From the NCBI RefSeq assembly GCF_011752525.1, contig NZ_VWXI01000003.1, positions 310,001 through 374,000 on the forward strand: 64,000 bases of DNA. The letters run 5' to 3'. Shown here in pieces: positions 37,638 to 47,334 of this stretch. The position numbers and the translations under genes are program-made. This stretch comes from Pantoea sp. Cy-639. Lineage in GTDB: Bacteria; Pseudomonadota; Gammaproteobacteria; Pseudomonadales; Pseudomonadaceae. Position 1 is the first letter of the stretch. The number at the start of each line of letters is the position of its first letter. Below the pieces are notes generated by a model. That model searched no databases. It saw only the letters and a program-made list of their open reading frames with translations, and was not told the DNA's origin.

Positions 37638-37971
37638 CCTGAACACCCTGCGCAGCAGCCTGGCCAGCGGCGAACACGTATTCGCCGACACCCTGGCCTT
37701 CATCGCCGAGCACTACGCCTACCAACCCCAGGCGTTCGACAATGGCGACGTGCACAACGCCGCCGGACAGAACGAAGGCTCGTGCAAGACCCTCGGCCTG
37801 GCCCTGCTGGAAGGCCTGAGCGACCAACAGGCCCTGCTGGCCTTCGGCGAGCACTACCGCAGCGTGCTGGCCACCCCGGACGGCAGCGACCACGGCAATA
37901 TCCGCGCGTTGATCAAGCATGGCCTGGCCGGCGTGAAGTTCGCCGAACAGCCACTCAAGCGCCTGGCCTGA
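37630..37971 (+). CDS. HopJ-family protein
   Basis: A 113-residue member of the HopJ type III effector family. The motif AGQNEGSCKTLGLALLEGLS is diagnostic. Despite the name, members occur widely in non-pathogens without type III secretion and are probably housekeeping proteins. The start is GTG at 37630, within the end of the DUF1244 gene. Confidence 0.87.
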   Translation: MTDLNTLRSSLASGEHVFADTLAFIAEHYAYQPQAFDNGDVHNAAGQNEGSCKTLGLALLEGLSDQQALLAFGEHYRSVLATPDGSDHGNIRALIKHGLAGVKFAEQPLKRLA

Positions 37972-38052
37972 GGCCGCAACAGCCAGCCCTGCTAGAGCCT
38001 GCGGCCCGCAGAGGAGGCAACATTGCCCTTGTGGAATCTGCCGAGGCCCGCG

Positions 38053-38093
38053 GTGGGAGCTGGCGAAGCCTGCGATGGGGCGCGAAGCGCCCC
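38053..38093. repeat. REP element with attached hairpin
   Basis: GTGGGAGCTGGCGAAGCCTG, a REP unit, is followed by GGGGCGCGAAGCGCCCC, a perfect short hairpin. It lies between the convergent hopJ and hydrolase genes. Confidence 0.65.
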
Positions 38094-38119
38094 CTGACGC
38101 CGGTGGAGAAACAGTCCAG

Positions 38120-39043
38120 TCAGTTCGCCGAGCCTCGCTCGATGATCCGCCCCGGCACGCCGGCCGCGAGCTGTCCTTGCTGCAACCAACCCAGCGCAAT
38201 CGGCCACAGGCTTTCGCGAAAGCGATCGTGGAAGAACGCGAAGTGGCCAATCTCCCCGACCGCGATGTCCGCCGGCGCCAGGCGCAGGTGGCGGCGTTCG
38301 CCGCCTTCGAGGTAGCCGAGCAGACGCTCGGTCGCCGCCACCGTGCCGAACGGATCGTCGGTCAGGCTGATGGCCAGGGTCGCTGCGCGTACCTGGGCAA
38401 ACGGCGGCGCGTCGAGCAATCGACCACTGGGCCGCTGCTCATAGCACCGTGTCGATGTGCTCCAGTCACGCACCACCCCCGCTGGCGTGTCCTCCAGCCA
38501 GCCCAGGCGCTTGCCGGGAAAGTAGCCGAATACCTGGGTCAGCAGCGGCATCAGCACATGCCACTTGCCCACCAGCCGCCAGCGCTGGTCCGCCGCGTAG
38601 TCGCGCCAGTAGGCGTACTGCGCCCCCACCAGCAGCGCATGGCGCACCTGCCCCGCCGACGGCGCCAGCCCCAGCGCCCAGCCGCCAAAGCTATGCCCCA
38701 CCACATGCACCGGCTGCCCCGGATGCTCGGTCGCCGCCAGTTGCAGCATGGCCTCGAAATCCAGTCGCCCCCAATCGCTCCACGATGCCTGGAAACCTCG
38801 CAGCGACGCCGGGCGCGACTCGCCGATGCCACGGTAGTCGTAGGTCAGCACATCGAAGCCCTGGGCGAACAGATAGTCGGCGAAGCGTGAGTAGTAACGG
38901 CAGCGCACCGAGGTGGCGGCATTGATGATCACCAGCGGACGCTGGGGCTCGGGCTGGGCGTGGCGCCAGCGGAAACCGCCGAGGCTGTAGCCGTCTGCGG
39001 CAGTGTGGCGAAAGGCGCTGGCGGGTTGGGTCAGGCTGCTCAT
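38120..39043 (-). CDS. Alpha/beta hydrolase (YbaC-like serine hydrolase)
   Basis: A 307-residue alpha/beta hydrolase with the nucleophile elbow VHVVGHSFGGWALGLAP (GHSFGG), an oxyanion region VIINAATSVRCRYYSRFADY and a likely catalytic His in GEIGHFAFFHDRF. It resembles predicted esterases or thioesterases with unknown substrates. The start at 39043 (MSSLTQPASAF) is preceded by AGGGAG. Confidence 0.82.
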   Translation of the reverse strand: MSSLTQPASAFRHTAADGYSLGGFRWRHAQPEPQRPLVIINAATSVRCRYYSRFADYLFAQGFDVLTYDYRGIGESRPASLRGFQASWSDWGRLDFEAMLQLAATEHPGQPVHVVGHSFGGWALGLAPSAGQVRHALLVGAQYAYWRDYAADQRWRLVGKWHVLMPLLTQVFGYFPGKRLGWLEDTPAGVVRDWSTSTRCYEQRPSGRLLDAPPFAQVRAATLAISLTDDPFGTVAATERLLGYLEGGERRHLRLAPADIAVGEIGHFAFFHDRFRESLWPIALGWLQQGQLAAGVPGRIIERGSAN

Positions 39044-39156
39044 GGCACGCTCCCTGCGACGTCGCGCCGGAGGGCGGACGGGCGTTCGTTGTGCGCCAAC
39101 GCTAGCAAAAAAATCGGCTTGGGCCATCCCCCGGGAGAAAGTTGGTGTACGCCCAT

Positions 39157-39174
39157 CGCTGGCTATCGCCAGCG
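39157..39174. repeat. Short hairpin between hydrolase and fabV
   Basis: CGCTGGC-TATC-GCCAGCG is a perfect seven-base stem. The following bases to 39230 (GCCTGCAGG and GCCTGCGCCGCAGGCGG) form further REP-like inverted repeats. It is in the 224-base gap between the two genes; no coding sequence is seen there. Confidence 0.5.
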
Positions 39175-39267
39175 CCTGCAAGCCAATGCCTGCAGGTCAG
39201 CGAAGCCTGCGCCGCAGGCGGCAGGCTTCACCTCCCGGCAGCCGTTGCGGCCACCGGGATACCACCA

Positions 39268-40479
39268 TTACAGCTCGATGCAGTCGAACTTCACATCGGT
39301 GGCCACGTCGGCGTCGTAGTCGACGTCGGCGCGCTCGAAGCCGAACAGGTTGAGGAACTGCTTCTTGTAACCGGCATAGTCGGTCATCTCGAACAGGTTC
39401 TCGGTGGTGACCTGCGGCCACAGGGCCTTGCATGCGTCCTGCACGTCGTCGCGCAGTTCCCAGTCGTCCAGGCGCAGGCGAGCTTTCTCGTCCACCGCCA
39501 TGGCGCCGCCGTCGGCACGGTACATGCGATCGCGGAACATGCGGTCCAGCTGGTCCTGGGTGCCTTCGTGGACGCCCTTCTCCTGCATGATCTTGAACAC
39601 CATCGACAGGTACAGCGGCATCACCGGGATGGCCGAGCTGGCCTGGGTGACCACCGACTTGAGCACCGCGACGTTGGCGCCACCCTTGATCTCGCCGGCC
39701 AGTTTCTTGTCCAGGCGCAGGGCGGTTTCGTCCAGGTCCTGCTTGGCCTGGCCCAGGGCGCCGTGCCAATAGATCGGCCAGGTGATCTCGGTGCCGATGT
39801 AGCTGAAGGCCACGGTACGCGCGCCTTCGGCCAGCACATCGGCGCCGGCCAGGGCGTCGATCCACAGCTGCCAGTCCTGGCCACCCATCACGGTGACGGT
39901 GTCGGCGATTTCCTGCTCGGTGGCCGGCTCGATGCTGGCCTCGATGATGGTGTCCTTGTTGGTGTCGATGGCGGTCGACTTGTACGGCTGGCCGATCGGC
40001 TTGAGCGCGGAACGGATCAGCTCGCCGGTCTGCGGCAGCTTGCGTACCGGCGAGGCCAGCGAGTAGACCACCAGGTCGACCTTGCCGCCCATTTCGTTCT
40101 TGATCAGCTCGATGACCTTGGCGCGGGCTTCGTCGGAGAAGGCGTCACCGTTGATCGACTTGCTGTACAGGCCTTCGGCCTTGGCGAACTTGTCGAAGGC
40201 TGCGGCGTTGTACCAGCCGGCGGTACCGGCCTTGGTCTCGGTGCCCGGCTTTTCGAAGAACACGCCCAGGGTGTCGGCCTTGAAGCCGAAGGCCGCGGTG
40301 ATGCGCGCAGCCAGGCCGTAGCCGCTGGAAGCACCGATCACCAGGACTTTCTTCGGACCATCCTCGCGCACGCCCAGCTTGCGGGTGGCTTCGATCTGGT
40401 CACGGACGTTGAGCTCGCAGCCCTTCGGGTGAGTCGTGGTGCAGATGAAACCGCGAACCTTGGGATGAATGATGGCCAA
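39268..40479 (-). CDS. fabV: Enoyl-ACP reductase FabV
   Basis: A 403-residue NADH-dependent trans-2-enoyl-ACP (or CoA) reductase of fatty-acid elongation. It begins [20 protein letters not shown], has the cofactor motif [20 protein letters not shown], and the catalytic Y-x8-K is visible as [10 protein letters not shown]. FabV is the triclosan-insensitive isozyme of Pseudomonas. It stands alone between a hydrolase and a LysR gene. Confidence 0.96.
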   Translation of the reverse strand: MAIIHPKVRGFICTTTHPKGCELNVRDQIEATRKLGVREDGPKKVLVIGASSGYGLAARITAAFGFKADTLGVFFEKPGTETKAGTAGWYNAAAFDKFAKAEGLYSKSINGDAFSDEARAKVIELIKNEMGGKVDLVVYSLASPVRKLPQTGELIRSALKPIGQPYKSTAIDTNKDTIIEASIEPATEQEIADTVTVMGGQDWQLWIDALAGADVLAEGARTVAFSYIGTEITWPIYWHGALGQAKQDLDETALRLDKKLAGEIKGGANVAVLKSVVTQASSAIPVMPLYLSMVFKIMQEKGVHEGTQDQLDRMFRDRMYRADGGAMAVDEKARLRLDDWELRDDVQDACKALWPQVTTENLFEMTDYAGYKKQFLNLFGFERADVDYDADVATDVKFDCIEL

Positions 40480-40688
40480 TGTCTGTACCTCGTCAGGTTT
40501 AGGCTGGGGAAGCGCCCGGGAGAAAAGGGGCGGTTCCGTTTGAACTAGAGGGTGAGACTACCCTCGCAAGTCATCCGACACATATTACGAGCTGATCGGA
40601 GTGATGCAAAACCGGGCCGCCCCTGTCACAGGCCCGGCCTGCCCCCACGCCAGACTCGCAAATGTGGCAACACATGCATGAAAGCAAC

Positions 40689-40723
40689 GTGGCAACGGGC
40701 TTGTCCCGCGATCAGCCCCGCGG
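40689..40723. repeat. REP element
   Basis: GTGGCAACGGGCTTGTCCCG followed by CGATCAGCCCCGCGG, a P. putida-type REP with an internal CGGGCTTGTCCCG hairpin, in the gap between fabV and the LysR gene. Confidence 0.65.
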
Positions 40724-40731
40724 CACAACCG

Positions 40732-41577
40732 TCACCCCAGCGCCTCGCGCAGCCACCCCAGGAACCGCCGCGCCAGCGGGTCGTCCTGGCTGTCGCGGTG
40801 CACCAGGCAGTTCCACGCCGGCCCACGCACCCGTTGATCGGACAGCGCGCGCAACTGCCCCTGCGCCATCAGGCGCTGTGCCAGCAACTGGCTGACCAGG
40901 GCGATCCCCAGCCCCTCGCCCGCCGCATCCAGCAACAAGCCAGGATCGGAGAAATTCAGGCCCTTGCCCTGCTGCCCCACATCCTCTCCGCCTTCCAGTT
41001 GCCAATGGCTCCAGTCCATCTCGCGTTCGCCATGCAAGGTGGTACGCCCCTGTTCGGGCAAGTCCGGGTGGCAGGCGGGGTACAGCAGGTCCTGGCGCAA
41101 CACGGTGAAGCTGCACTCGGCCTGGGCGCTGATATCGTCGCGGATCGCCAGGTCGATGGTCTCGCTGGCCATGTCCGGCACCTCGAAGCTGGTGAACAGC
41201 CACAGGTCGACCTCCGGGCAGCACTGGTGGAAATCCGCCAGGCGCGGCAGCAGCCAGTGCCGGGCGAACGCTGGCGTGGTGTTGACCACCAGTTGGTTGG
41301 GCTTGCGGTACTGGTCCAGCCGGCGAATGCCCACCGCCAGTTGCTGCAGCAAGGTCTGGGTGGTGCTGAGCAGATCGTGCCCGGCATCGGTGAGCGCGAC
41401 GCTGCGCCCGTTGCGGTGGAACAGCGGCTGTTCCAGGTAGCTTTCCAGGCTGCGGATCTGCTGGCTGATCGCCGACTGGGTGAGGTTCAAGGCCTCGGCG
41501 GCCTTGTGGAAGCTGCCCAGGCGGGCGGCGGCTTCGAAGCCGCGCAGGGCGTTGAGCGGGGGCCAATGCTTGAGCAT
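40732..41577 (-). CDS. LysR-family regulator (GcvA-like), divergent to the agmatine cluster
   Basis: A 281-residue LysR regulator beginning MLKHWPPLNALRGFEAAARL, followed by the helix-turn-helix AAEALNLTQSAISQQIRSLE. GcvA-type members start this way. Its divergent position 134 bases from aguA suggests it controls agmatine/polyamine use in response to a pathway intermediate; that is inference. Confidence 0.88.
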   Translation of the reverse strand: MLKHWPPLNALRGFEAAARLGSFHKAAEALNLTQSAISQQIRSLESYLEQPLFHRNGRSVALTDAGHDLLSTTQTLLQQLAVGIRRLDQYRKPNQLVVNTTPAFARHWLLPRLADFHQCCPEVDLWLFTSFEVPDMASETIDLAIRDDISAQAECSFTVLRQDLLYPACHPDLPEQGRTTLHGEREMDWSHWQLEGGEDVGQQGKGLNFSDPGLLLDAAGEGLGIALVSQLLAQRLMAQGQLRALSDQRVRGPAWNCLVHRDSQDDPLARRFLGWLREALG

Positions 41578-41711
41578 GCTGATAAGCCTGACTGATCAGA
41601 AATGCGCTAAATCTATCGTTTGTCGCAACACTTTCACAGCCATAACATTGGCCTCAACACCCGCGACGGCGGGCTTCGTTGATAAAAATCCCTAATAGAT
41701 CGGAGTTCTCT

Positions 41712-42767
41712 ATGGACCTGTCCCACGACAGCGGCTGGCGCATGCCTGCCGAATGGGCCCGCCACACCGCCACCTGGATGATCTGGCCGCACAACCGACC
41801 ACTGTGGGAATCGGGCTGGGGCGTGAGCCTGGCCGATGTACAGCGCGATTATGCCCGGGTGGCCAGCGCCATCGCCCGCTTCGAGCCGGTGAAGATGGTG
41901 GTCGACCCCAGCGCCATGGCCACCGCCCGCGACCTGTGCGGCCCGGGCATCGAACTGGTCGAACTGGCCGTGGACGACAGCTGGTGCCGCGACAGCGGGC
42001 CAAGCTTCCTGGTGCACCCGCGGCACGGAGTCGCCGGCCTGAGCTGGCGCTTCAACGCCTGGGGCAACAAGTCCGAGCACGGCAAGGACCGCAGCCTGGC
42101 CCGGCGCATCCTCGACCACCTCGGTGTCGAAGGCCTGAGCACCCCGCTGTGCAACGAAGGCGGCGCGATCCACGTCGACGGCGAAGGCACCCTGGTCACC
42201 ACCGAATCGGTGCTGCTCAACCCCAACCGCAACCCGGGCCTGAGCAAGGCCGACTTCGAAGACTGCTTCGCCCGCCTGCTGGGCATCCGCAAGACCATCT
42301 GGCTGCCCGGCGACCCGCAGTACGTCACCGGCGACATGACCGACGGCCACGTCGATGGCGTATGCGCCTTCGCCCGCCCCGGCGTGCTGCTGGTGGACGC
42401 CACCCACGACAAGGGCTCGGTGTACGCCGAGGTGGCGCGCGAGAACCGCCGCGCCCTGGAACTGGCCCGCGACGCCCAGGGCCGCGCCTTCGAGCTGCTC
42501 GACCTGTACGAAGCCAGCGCCGCCGTCGACAGCGACGCCGAAGTGTTCTGCGCCTCGTACACCAACTTCTACCTGGCCAACGGCGCGGTAATCATGCCGG
42601 CCTACGGCATCGACGCCGACCAGGCAGCCGCCGAGCAGCTCGCCCGGGCCTTCCCCGGCCGTGAAGTGGTGCCGGTGCGCATCGACCATATCGCCCATGG
42701 CGGCGGCGGTATCCACTGCATCACCCAGCAGCAGCCGGCCTGGCCGCTGCAAGGAGTGCGCCCATGA
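41712..42767 (+). CDS. aguA: Agmatine deiminase, cytoplasmic
   Basis: A 351-residue guanidino-group enzyme that hydrolyses agmatine to N-carbamoylputrescine and ammonia. It has the catalytic histidine region DGHVDGVCAFA and the catalytic cysteine in HGGGGIHCITQQ, plus LCNEGGAIHVDGEGTLVTTE. The start at 41712 has CGGAG before it. Its stop overlaps the start of the amidase gene, which performs the next step. Confidence 0.93.
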   Translation: MDLSHDSGWRMPAEWARHTATWMIWPHNRPLWESGWGVSLADVQRDYARVASAIARFEPVKMVVDPSAMATARDLCGPGIELVELAVDDSWCRDSGPSFLVHPRHGVAGLSWRFNAWGNKSEHGKDRSLARRILDHLGVEGLSTPLCNEGGAIHVDGEGTLVTTESVLLNPNRNPGLSKADFEDCFARLLGIRKTIWLPGDPQYVTGDMTDGHVDGVCAFARPGVLLVDATHDKGSVYAEVARENRRALELARDAQGRAFELLDLYEASAAVDSDAEVFCASYTNFYLANGAVIMPAYGIDADQAAAEQLARAFPGREVVPVRIDHIAHGGGGIHCITQQQPAWPLQGVRP

Positions 42768-43660
42768 CCGTGCTGCGTATCGCCACCACGCAGATGGCCT
42801 GCGGCTGGGACCTGCCGGCCAACCTCGCGCGCGCCGAGCAACTGGTGCGCCAGGCCGCCGCCCAAGGCGCCCAGGTGATCCTGCTGCAGGAGCTGTTCGC
42901 CACGCCGTACTTCTGCATCGAGCAATGCCACAGCCACCAGGCGCTGGCCGAGACCTACCCCGACAGCCCGCTGCTGCGCCGCTTCGCGGCCCTGGCCAGA
43001 GAGCTCGGCGTGGTCCTGCCGCTGAGCTGGTACGAACGGGCCGGCAACGCCTTCTTCAACTCGCTGACCGTGGCCGACGCCGACGGCCAGCTGCTGGGGG
43101 TGTACCGCAAGAGCCATATCCCCAACGCCATCGGCTATCAGGAAAAGGAATACTTCAGCCCCGGCGACACCGGCTTCAAGGTCTGGGACACCGCCTTCGG
43201 CCGCCTGGGCATCGGCATCTGCTGGGACCAGTGGTTCCCCGAGACCGCGCGCTGCCTGGCGCTGATGGGCGCCGAGGTGCTGCTGTTCCCCACCGCCATC
43301 GGCTCGGAGCCCGGCGCCGCCGGGCTCGACTCGCGCGACCACTGGCAGGTGGCGATGCGCGGCCACGCCGCCGCCAACCTGCTGCCGGTGGTGGCAGCCA
43401 ACCGCATCGGCGAGGAAGTGGCCGCCAGCGACGCCAGCCTGTCGATGCGCTTCTACGGCTCGTCGTTCATCTGCGACCACAAGGGCGCCCTGCTGGCCGA
43501 AGCCGACCGCGACAGCAGCGGCATCTGGCTGCACGACCTGGACCTGGCGCTGATGCGCGAAGACCGCCTGAGCTGGGGCATCTACCGCGACCGCCGCCCC
43601 GACCTGTACGCGCCGCTGCTGACCCTCGACGGCCGTACCCCATCGACCGCGAGGACCTGA
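42764..43660 (+). CDS. aguB: N-carbamoylputrescine amidase
   Basis: A 298-residue nitrilase-superfamily enzyme that converts N-carbamoylputrescine to putrescine. The catalytic triad is visible: Glu in ILLQELFATPYFCIEQ, Lys in YRKSHIPNAIGYQEKEYF, and Cys in GIGICWDQWFPE. It overlaps aguA by four bases and is followed by a putrescine-type binding protein. Confidence 0.94.
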   Translation: MTVLRIATTQMACGWDLPANLARAEQLVRQAAAQGAQVILLQELFATPYFCIEQCHSHQALAETYPDSPLLRRFAALARELGVVLPLSWYERAGNAFFNSLTVADADGQLLGVYRKSHIPNAIGYQEKEYFSPGDTGFKVWDTAFGRLGIGICWDQWFPETARCLALMGAEVLLFPTAIGSEPGAAGLDSRDHWQVAMRGHAAANLLPVVAANRIGEEVAASDASLSMRFYGSSFICDHKGALLAEADRDSSGIWLHDLDLALMREDRLSWGIYRDRRPDLYAPLLTLDGRTPSTART

Positions 43661-43663
43661 GCC

Positions 43664-44758
43664 ATGCCACGGCGTCCATCGAAACTGCTCGCCATCGCCG
43701 CCCTGCTGGCCTGCGCCGGCGGCGCCCACGCCGAGCAGGAGGCCCTGCGCCTGTACAACTGGGCCGACTATTTTGCCGAGGACACCCTCAAGCGCTTCAC
43801 CGCCGAGACCGGCATCCCGGTGATCTACGACGTCATGGACGCCAGCGAGGTGCTCGAGGCCAAGCTGATGTCCGGACGCAGCGGCTACGACCTGATCTTC
43901 CCCGGCGACACCGTCGCCGAGCGGTTGATGCGCGCCGGCAGCCTGCAACCACTGGACCGCGCCCGATTGACTGCCCTGGGCGATATCGAGCCCGGCCTGC
44001 GCAAGCTGCACGAGCAGTACCCCAAGGCCAGCCAGGCCACCGTTCCCTACACCTGGGGCAGCATCGGCCTGACCCTGGACGCCAGGAAGATCCGCGAGCG
44101 CCTGCCCGACGCCCCGCTGGACAGCCTCGACCTGCTGTTCAAGCCGGAACTGGCGGCCAGGTTCGCCGACTGCGGCATCTCGATGATCGACTCGCCCGAC
44201 GAAGTGCTCGCCGTGGTCCTCCACTACCTGGGCCGCGAGCCGCGCAGCGCCAGGCCTGAAGACCTGGCCGCCGCCAGCGCGTTGCTCAAGGGCATCCGCC
44301 CCTACGTGCGCAAGCTGCAGTCGCAACCGGTGACCGAGCTGGTCAACGGCAACACCTGCCTGTCGCTGGGCTACAGCGGCGACGTGATCCAGGCCCAGCG
44401 CGCCGCCGAGGCCGCCGGCAAGACCATCGACTTCCAGTACCGCGTGCCCCGCGAAGGCACCACGGTGTGGATGGACACCATGGCCATTCCCGCCGACGCC
44501 AGGCACCCGGAGTACGCCTATCGTTTCATCAACTTCGTCATGCGCCCCGAGAACATGGCCGCGATCAGCGACTTCACCGGCTACCCCACCGCCAGCGCCA
44601 AGGCCCGCCCCCTGGTTGACGCGCGCCTGCGCGACAACCCGGACATCTACCTCGACGAGGCCACCTACGCCCGGCTGATCCCGGGCAAGGACATCCCCCA
44701 GGCCGACATGCGTGCGCGCATGCGCGTCTGGACCCGCTTCAAGACTGCACAGGACTGA
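43664..44758 (+). CDS. Polyamine-binding periplasmic protein (PotF/SpuD-like)
   Basis: A 364-residue solute-binding protein with a Sec signal peptide (LLAIAALLACAGGAHAEQ). The mature start LRLYNWADYFAEDTLKRF and the segments YDVMDASEVLEAKLMSGRSG and NTCLSLGYSGDVIQAQ are typical of putrescine/spermidine-binding proteins of ABC transporters. No permease or ATPase gene is adjacent, so it must work with components elsewhere or act as a sensor-type binder. Confidence 0.9.
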   Translation: MPRRPSKLLAIAALLACAGGAHAEQEALRLYNWADYFAEDTLKRFTAETGIPVIYDVMDASEVLEAKLMSGRSGYDLIFPGDTVAERLMRAGSLQPLDRARLTALGDIEPGLRKLHEQYPKASQATVPYTWGSIGLTLDARKIRERLPDAPLDSLDLLFKPELAARFADCGISMIDSPDEVLAVVLHYLGREPRSARPEDLAAASALLKGIRPYVRKLQSQPVTELVNGNTCLSLGYSGDVIQAQRAAEAAGKTIDFQYRVPREGTTVWMDTMAIPADARHPEYAYRFINFVMRPENMAAISDFTGYPTASAKARPLVDARLRDNPDIYLDEATYARLIPGKDIPQADMRARMRVWTRFKTAQD

Positions 44759-44761
44759 ACC

Positions 44762-45886
44762 ATGCCCACCCGTAGAACCTTTCTCCAACAGCTGACCGTG
44801 GTCGCCGGCCTCGGCGCCGTCGCCAGCGTCGGCCTGCCCCTGGGCCGCGCCCACGCCAGCACCCGCGCAGCCGAGCGCTGGTTCATGCCCGACGAGGGCG
44901 AGGCCCAGCAGCGCGCCTTCATCGCCTTCGGCGCCCAGGACGCGATCTGGGAAGACTTCACCGCAGATGTGCAGGCCGCCCTCGGGCGCATCGCCCGGGC
45001 CATCGCCGCGTTCCAGCCGGTCACCGTGTTCTGCCGGGCCAGCGAGCGCGACATCGCCGAAGCAGCCTGCGGCCGTCACAACATCAGCTATGTCGAGACC
45101 GAACTGGACGACATCTGGATGCGCGACATCGGCGCCAATTTCGTGGTCGACGACGACGGCGCGCTGGGCGCGGTGGACTTCAACTTCAACGGCTGGGGTG
45201 GCAAGCAACGCCACCGCCACGACAGCAAGCTGGCGGCCCGCGTCGCCAAGCTGGCTGGCGCCCAGTACCAACGCAGCGAGCTGGTCGGCGAAGGCGGCGC
45301 CATCGAGGTCGACGGCCACGGCACCGGGATCATGACCGAGAGCAGCTGGATCAACAGCAACCGCAACCCGGGCTGGAGCAAGGCCCAGGTCGAGGAAGAA
45401 CTCAAGGCACGCCTGGGGCTGCGCAAGATCATCTGGCTGCCGGGCATCAAGGGCAAGGACATCACCGACGCCCATGTCGACTTCTACGCGCGCTTTGCGG
45501 CGCCGGGCGTGGTGGTGGCGAACCTGGACAACGACCCGGACGCCTACGACCACGACGTGACCCGCGCGCACCTGGCGATCCTGCAGAACGCCACCGATGC
45601 CGATGGCCGCAAGTTGCAGGTCCACACCCTGGCGCCGCCACTGAAGCCACGCCGCAGCCCGTTCAACCAGGACAACCCGGATTTCGCCGCAGGCTACATC
45701 AACTACTTCGTGATCAATGGCGCGGTGATTGCCCCGCAGTTCGGCGATCACAGTGCCGACGAGAAAGCCCGGGCGCTGCTCGCCCAACTGTACCCAGGGC
45801 GCAAGGTCGTGCAGCTGGATATCGATGCGATTGCCGCAGGCGGCGGCGGGATCCACTGCGTGACCAACCAGTGCCCGGCCGTCTGA
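44762..45886 (+). CDS. Second agmatine deiminase, Tat-exported
   Basis: A 374-residue paralogue of AguA with a twin-arginine signal: PTRRTFLQQLTVVAGLGAVA ending in GRAHAS. The catalytic parts are kept: DAHVDFYARFA and GGGGIHCVTNQC with its cysteine, and LVGEGGAIEVDGHGTGIMTE. It should act in the periplasm on agmatine or a related guanidino compound. It follows the binding-protein gene by three bases, so the four genes are one operon. Confidence 0.88.
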   Translation: MPTRRTFLQQLTVVAGLGAVASVGLPLGRAHASTRAAERWFMPDEGEAQQRAFIAFGAQDAIWEDFTADVQAALGRIARAIAAFQPVTVFCRASERDIAEAACGRHNISYVETELDDIWMRDIGANFVVDDDGALGAVDFNFNGWGGKQRHRHDSKLAARVAKLAGAQYQRSELVGEGGAIEVDGHGTGIMTESSWINSNRNPGWSKAQVEEELKARLGLRKIIWLPGIKGKDITDAHVDFYARFAAPGVVVANLDNDPDAYDHDVTRAHLAILQNATDADGRKLQVHTLAPPLKPRRSPFNQDNPDFAAGYINYFVINGAVIAPQFGDHSADEKARALLAQLYPGRKVVQLDIDAIAAGGGGIHCVTNQCPAV

Positions 45887-46082
45887 CGGGCGCGTTCGTC
45901 CCCCCTGCCTGCGACGGGTCGCCAAGCGTCCCCGCAGGCCAGCGCTTCCCTGGCCCCGACATGCCGCGAAGGGCTGGCGCATTCATTTGCTTTTCCGATC
46001 AATCGCTAAGAAAAACAAACTTCCCAAATGAGCGCTGGGCGGGGATGCTGTGGCGATCGTGCCCGCATTCCGGAGAACAACA

Positions 46083-47261
46083 ATGAACGAAGTCGTCATC
46101 GTCGCCGCCACCCGCACTGCCATCGGCAGCTTCCAGGGGGCCCTGGCCAACGTGTCCGCCGTCGAGCTGGGCGCCGCGGTGATCCGCCAGTTGCTGGCCC
46201 AGACCCAACTGGACCCGACCCAGGTCGACGAAGTGATCCTCGGCCAGGTGCTTACCGCCGGCGCCGGCCAGAACCCCGCTCGCCAGGCCGCGGTCAAGGC
46301 TGGCCTGCCCTATGAGGTGCCCGCGCTGACCCTGAACAAGGTCTGCGGCTCGGGCCTCAAGGCCCTGCACCTGGGCGCCCAGGCCATCCGCTGCGGCGAT
46401 GCCGACGTCGTGATCGCCGGTGGCCAGGAAAGCATGAGCCTGGCGCCCTATGTACTGCCTTCGGCCCGCACCGGCCAACGCATGGGCCATGGCCAGCTGG
46501 TCGACAGCATGATCACCGACGGCCTGTGGGATGCCTTCAACGACTACCACATGGGCATCACCGCCGAGAACCTGGTGGAGAAATACAGCCTGACCCGCGA
46601 ACAGCAGGACGCCTTCGCCGCCGAGTCCCAGCGCAAGGCCGTGGCCGCCATCGAGGCCGGACGCTTCAAGGCCGAGATCACGCCGATCCATATCCCGCAG
46701 AAAAAAGGCGAGGCACTGGTGTTCGACACCGACGAGCAGCCACGCCCTGGCACCAGCGCCGAGTCCCTGGGCAAGCTGCGCGCCGCGTTCAAGAAAGATG
46801 GCAGTGTCACCGCCGGCAACGCCTCCAGCCTCAACGACGGCGCCGCTGCGGTGCTGCTGATGAGCGCCGCCAAGGCCAAGGCCCTGGGCCTGCCGGTACT
46901 GGCGAAGATCGCCGCCTACGCCAGCGCCGGCGTCGACCCGGCGATCATGGGCATCGGCCCGGTGTCGGCGACCCAGCGTTGCCTGGACAAGGCCGGCTGG
47001 CAGCTCGGTGAACTGGACCTGATCGAGGCCAACGAAGCGTTCGCCGCCCAGGCCCTGGCGGTGGGCAAGCAGCTGGAATGGGATGCAGCGAAGGTCAACG
47101 TCAACGGTGGCGCCATTGCCCTCGGTCACCCGATCGGCGCATCGGGTTGCCGGGTACTGGTGACCCTGCTGCACGAGATGATCAAGCGCGATGCGAAGAA
47201 GGGCCTGGCCACCCTGTGCATCGGCGGTGGCCAAGGCGTGGCGCTGGCCATCGAGCGTTAA
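46083..47261 (+). CDS. Acetyl-CoA acetyltransferase (thiolase)
   Basis: A 392-residue thiolase. The acyl-enzyme cysteine lies in [19 protein letters not shown], the histidine in [17 protein letters not shown] and the second cysteine in [15 protein letters not shown]. It interconverts two acetyl-CoA and acetoacetyl-CoA and fits AtoB/PhaA-type enzymes, in line with acetoacetate made by homogentisate breakdown elsewhere in the window. The start at 46083 follows GGAGAACA. Confidence 0.93.
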   Translation: MNEVVIVAATRTAIGSFQGALANVSAVELGAAVIRQLLAQTQLDPTQVDEVILGQVLTAGAGQNPARQAAVKAGLPYEVPALTLNKVCGSGLKALHLGAQAIRCGDADVVIAGGQESMSLAPYVLPSARTGQRMGHGQLVDSMITDGLWDAFNDYHMGITAENLVEKYSLTREQQDAFAAESQRKAVAAIEAGRFKAEITPIHIPQKKGEALVFDTDEQPRPGTSAESLGKLRAAFKKDGSVTAGNASSLNDGAAAVLLMSAAKAKALGLPVLAKIAAYASAGVDPAIMGIGPVSATQRCLDKAGWQLGELDLIEANEAFAAQALAVGKQLEWDAAKVNVNGGAIALGHPIGASGCRVLVTLLHEMIKRDAKKGLATLCIGGGQGVALAIER

Positions 47262-47289
47262 GTCACTGCTGGCGTTGCTCCGACCGACG

Positions 47290-47315
47290 CCCTCGCGGGG
47301 CAAGCCCCGCGAGGG
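47290..47315. terminator. 12-bp perfect hairpin after thiolase
   Basis: CCCTCGCGGGGC and its exact complement GCCCCGCGAGGG flank a two-base AA loop. It lies between the convergent thiolase and nucleotidyltransferase stops. It lacks a T-tract and is REP-like in sequence, so it may be a REP element that also stops transcription. Confidence 0.6.
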
Positions 47316-47334
47316 CCATAACAGGCAGTCCTGC

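Noticed and set aside
37630..37971. HopJ as evidence for a type III secretion system
   Set aside because: The family is widespread in non-pathogenic bacteria and sits here in a conserved folM-DUF1244 operon; no secretion genes are near.
42602..45982. A 1126-codon open frame on the minus strand opposite the agmatine/polyamine genes
   Set aside because: It runs antisense to four clearly identified genes, has repetitive V/G/H/Q-rich composition typical of antisense frames in GC-rich DNA, and no domain or ribosome site was recognised.
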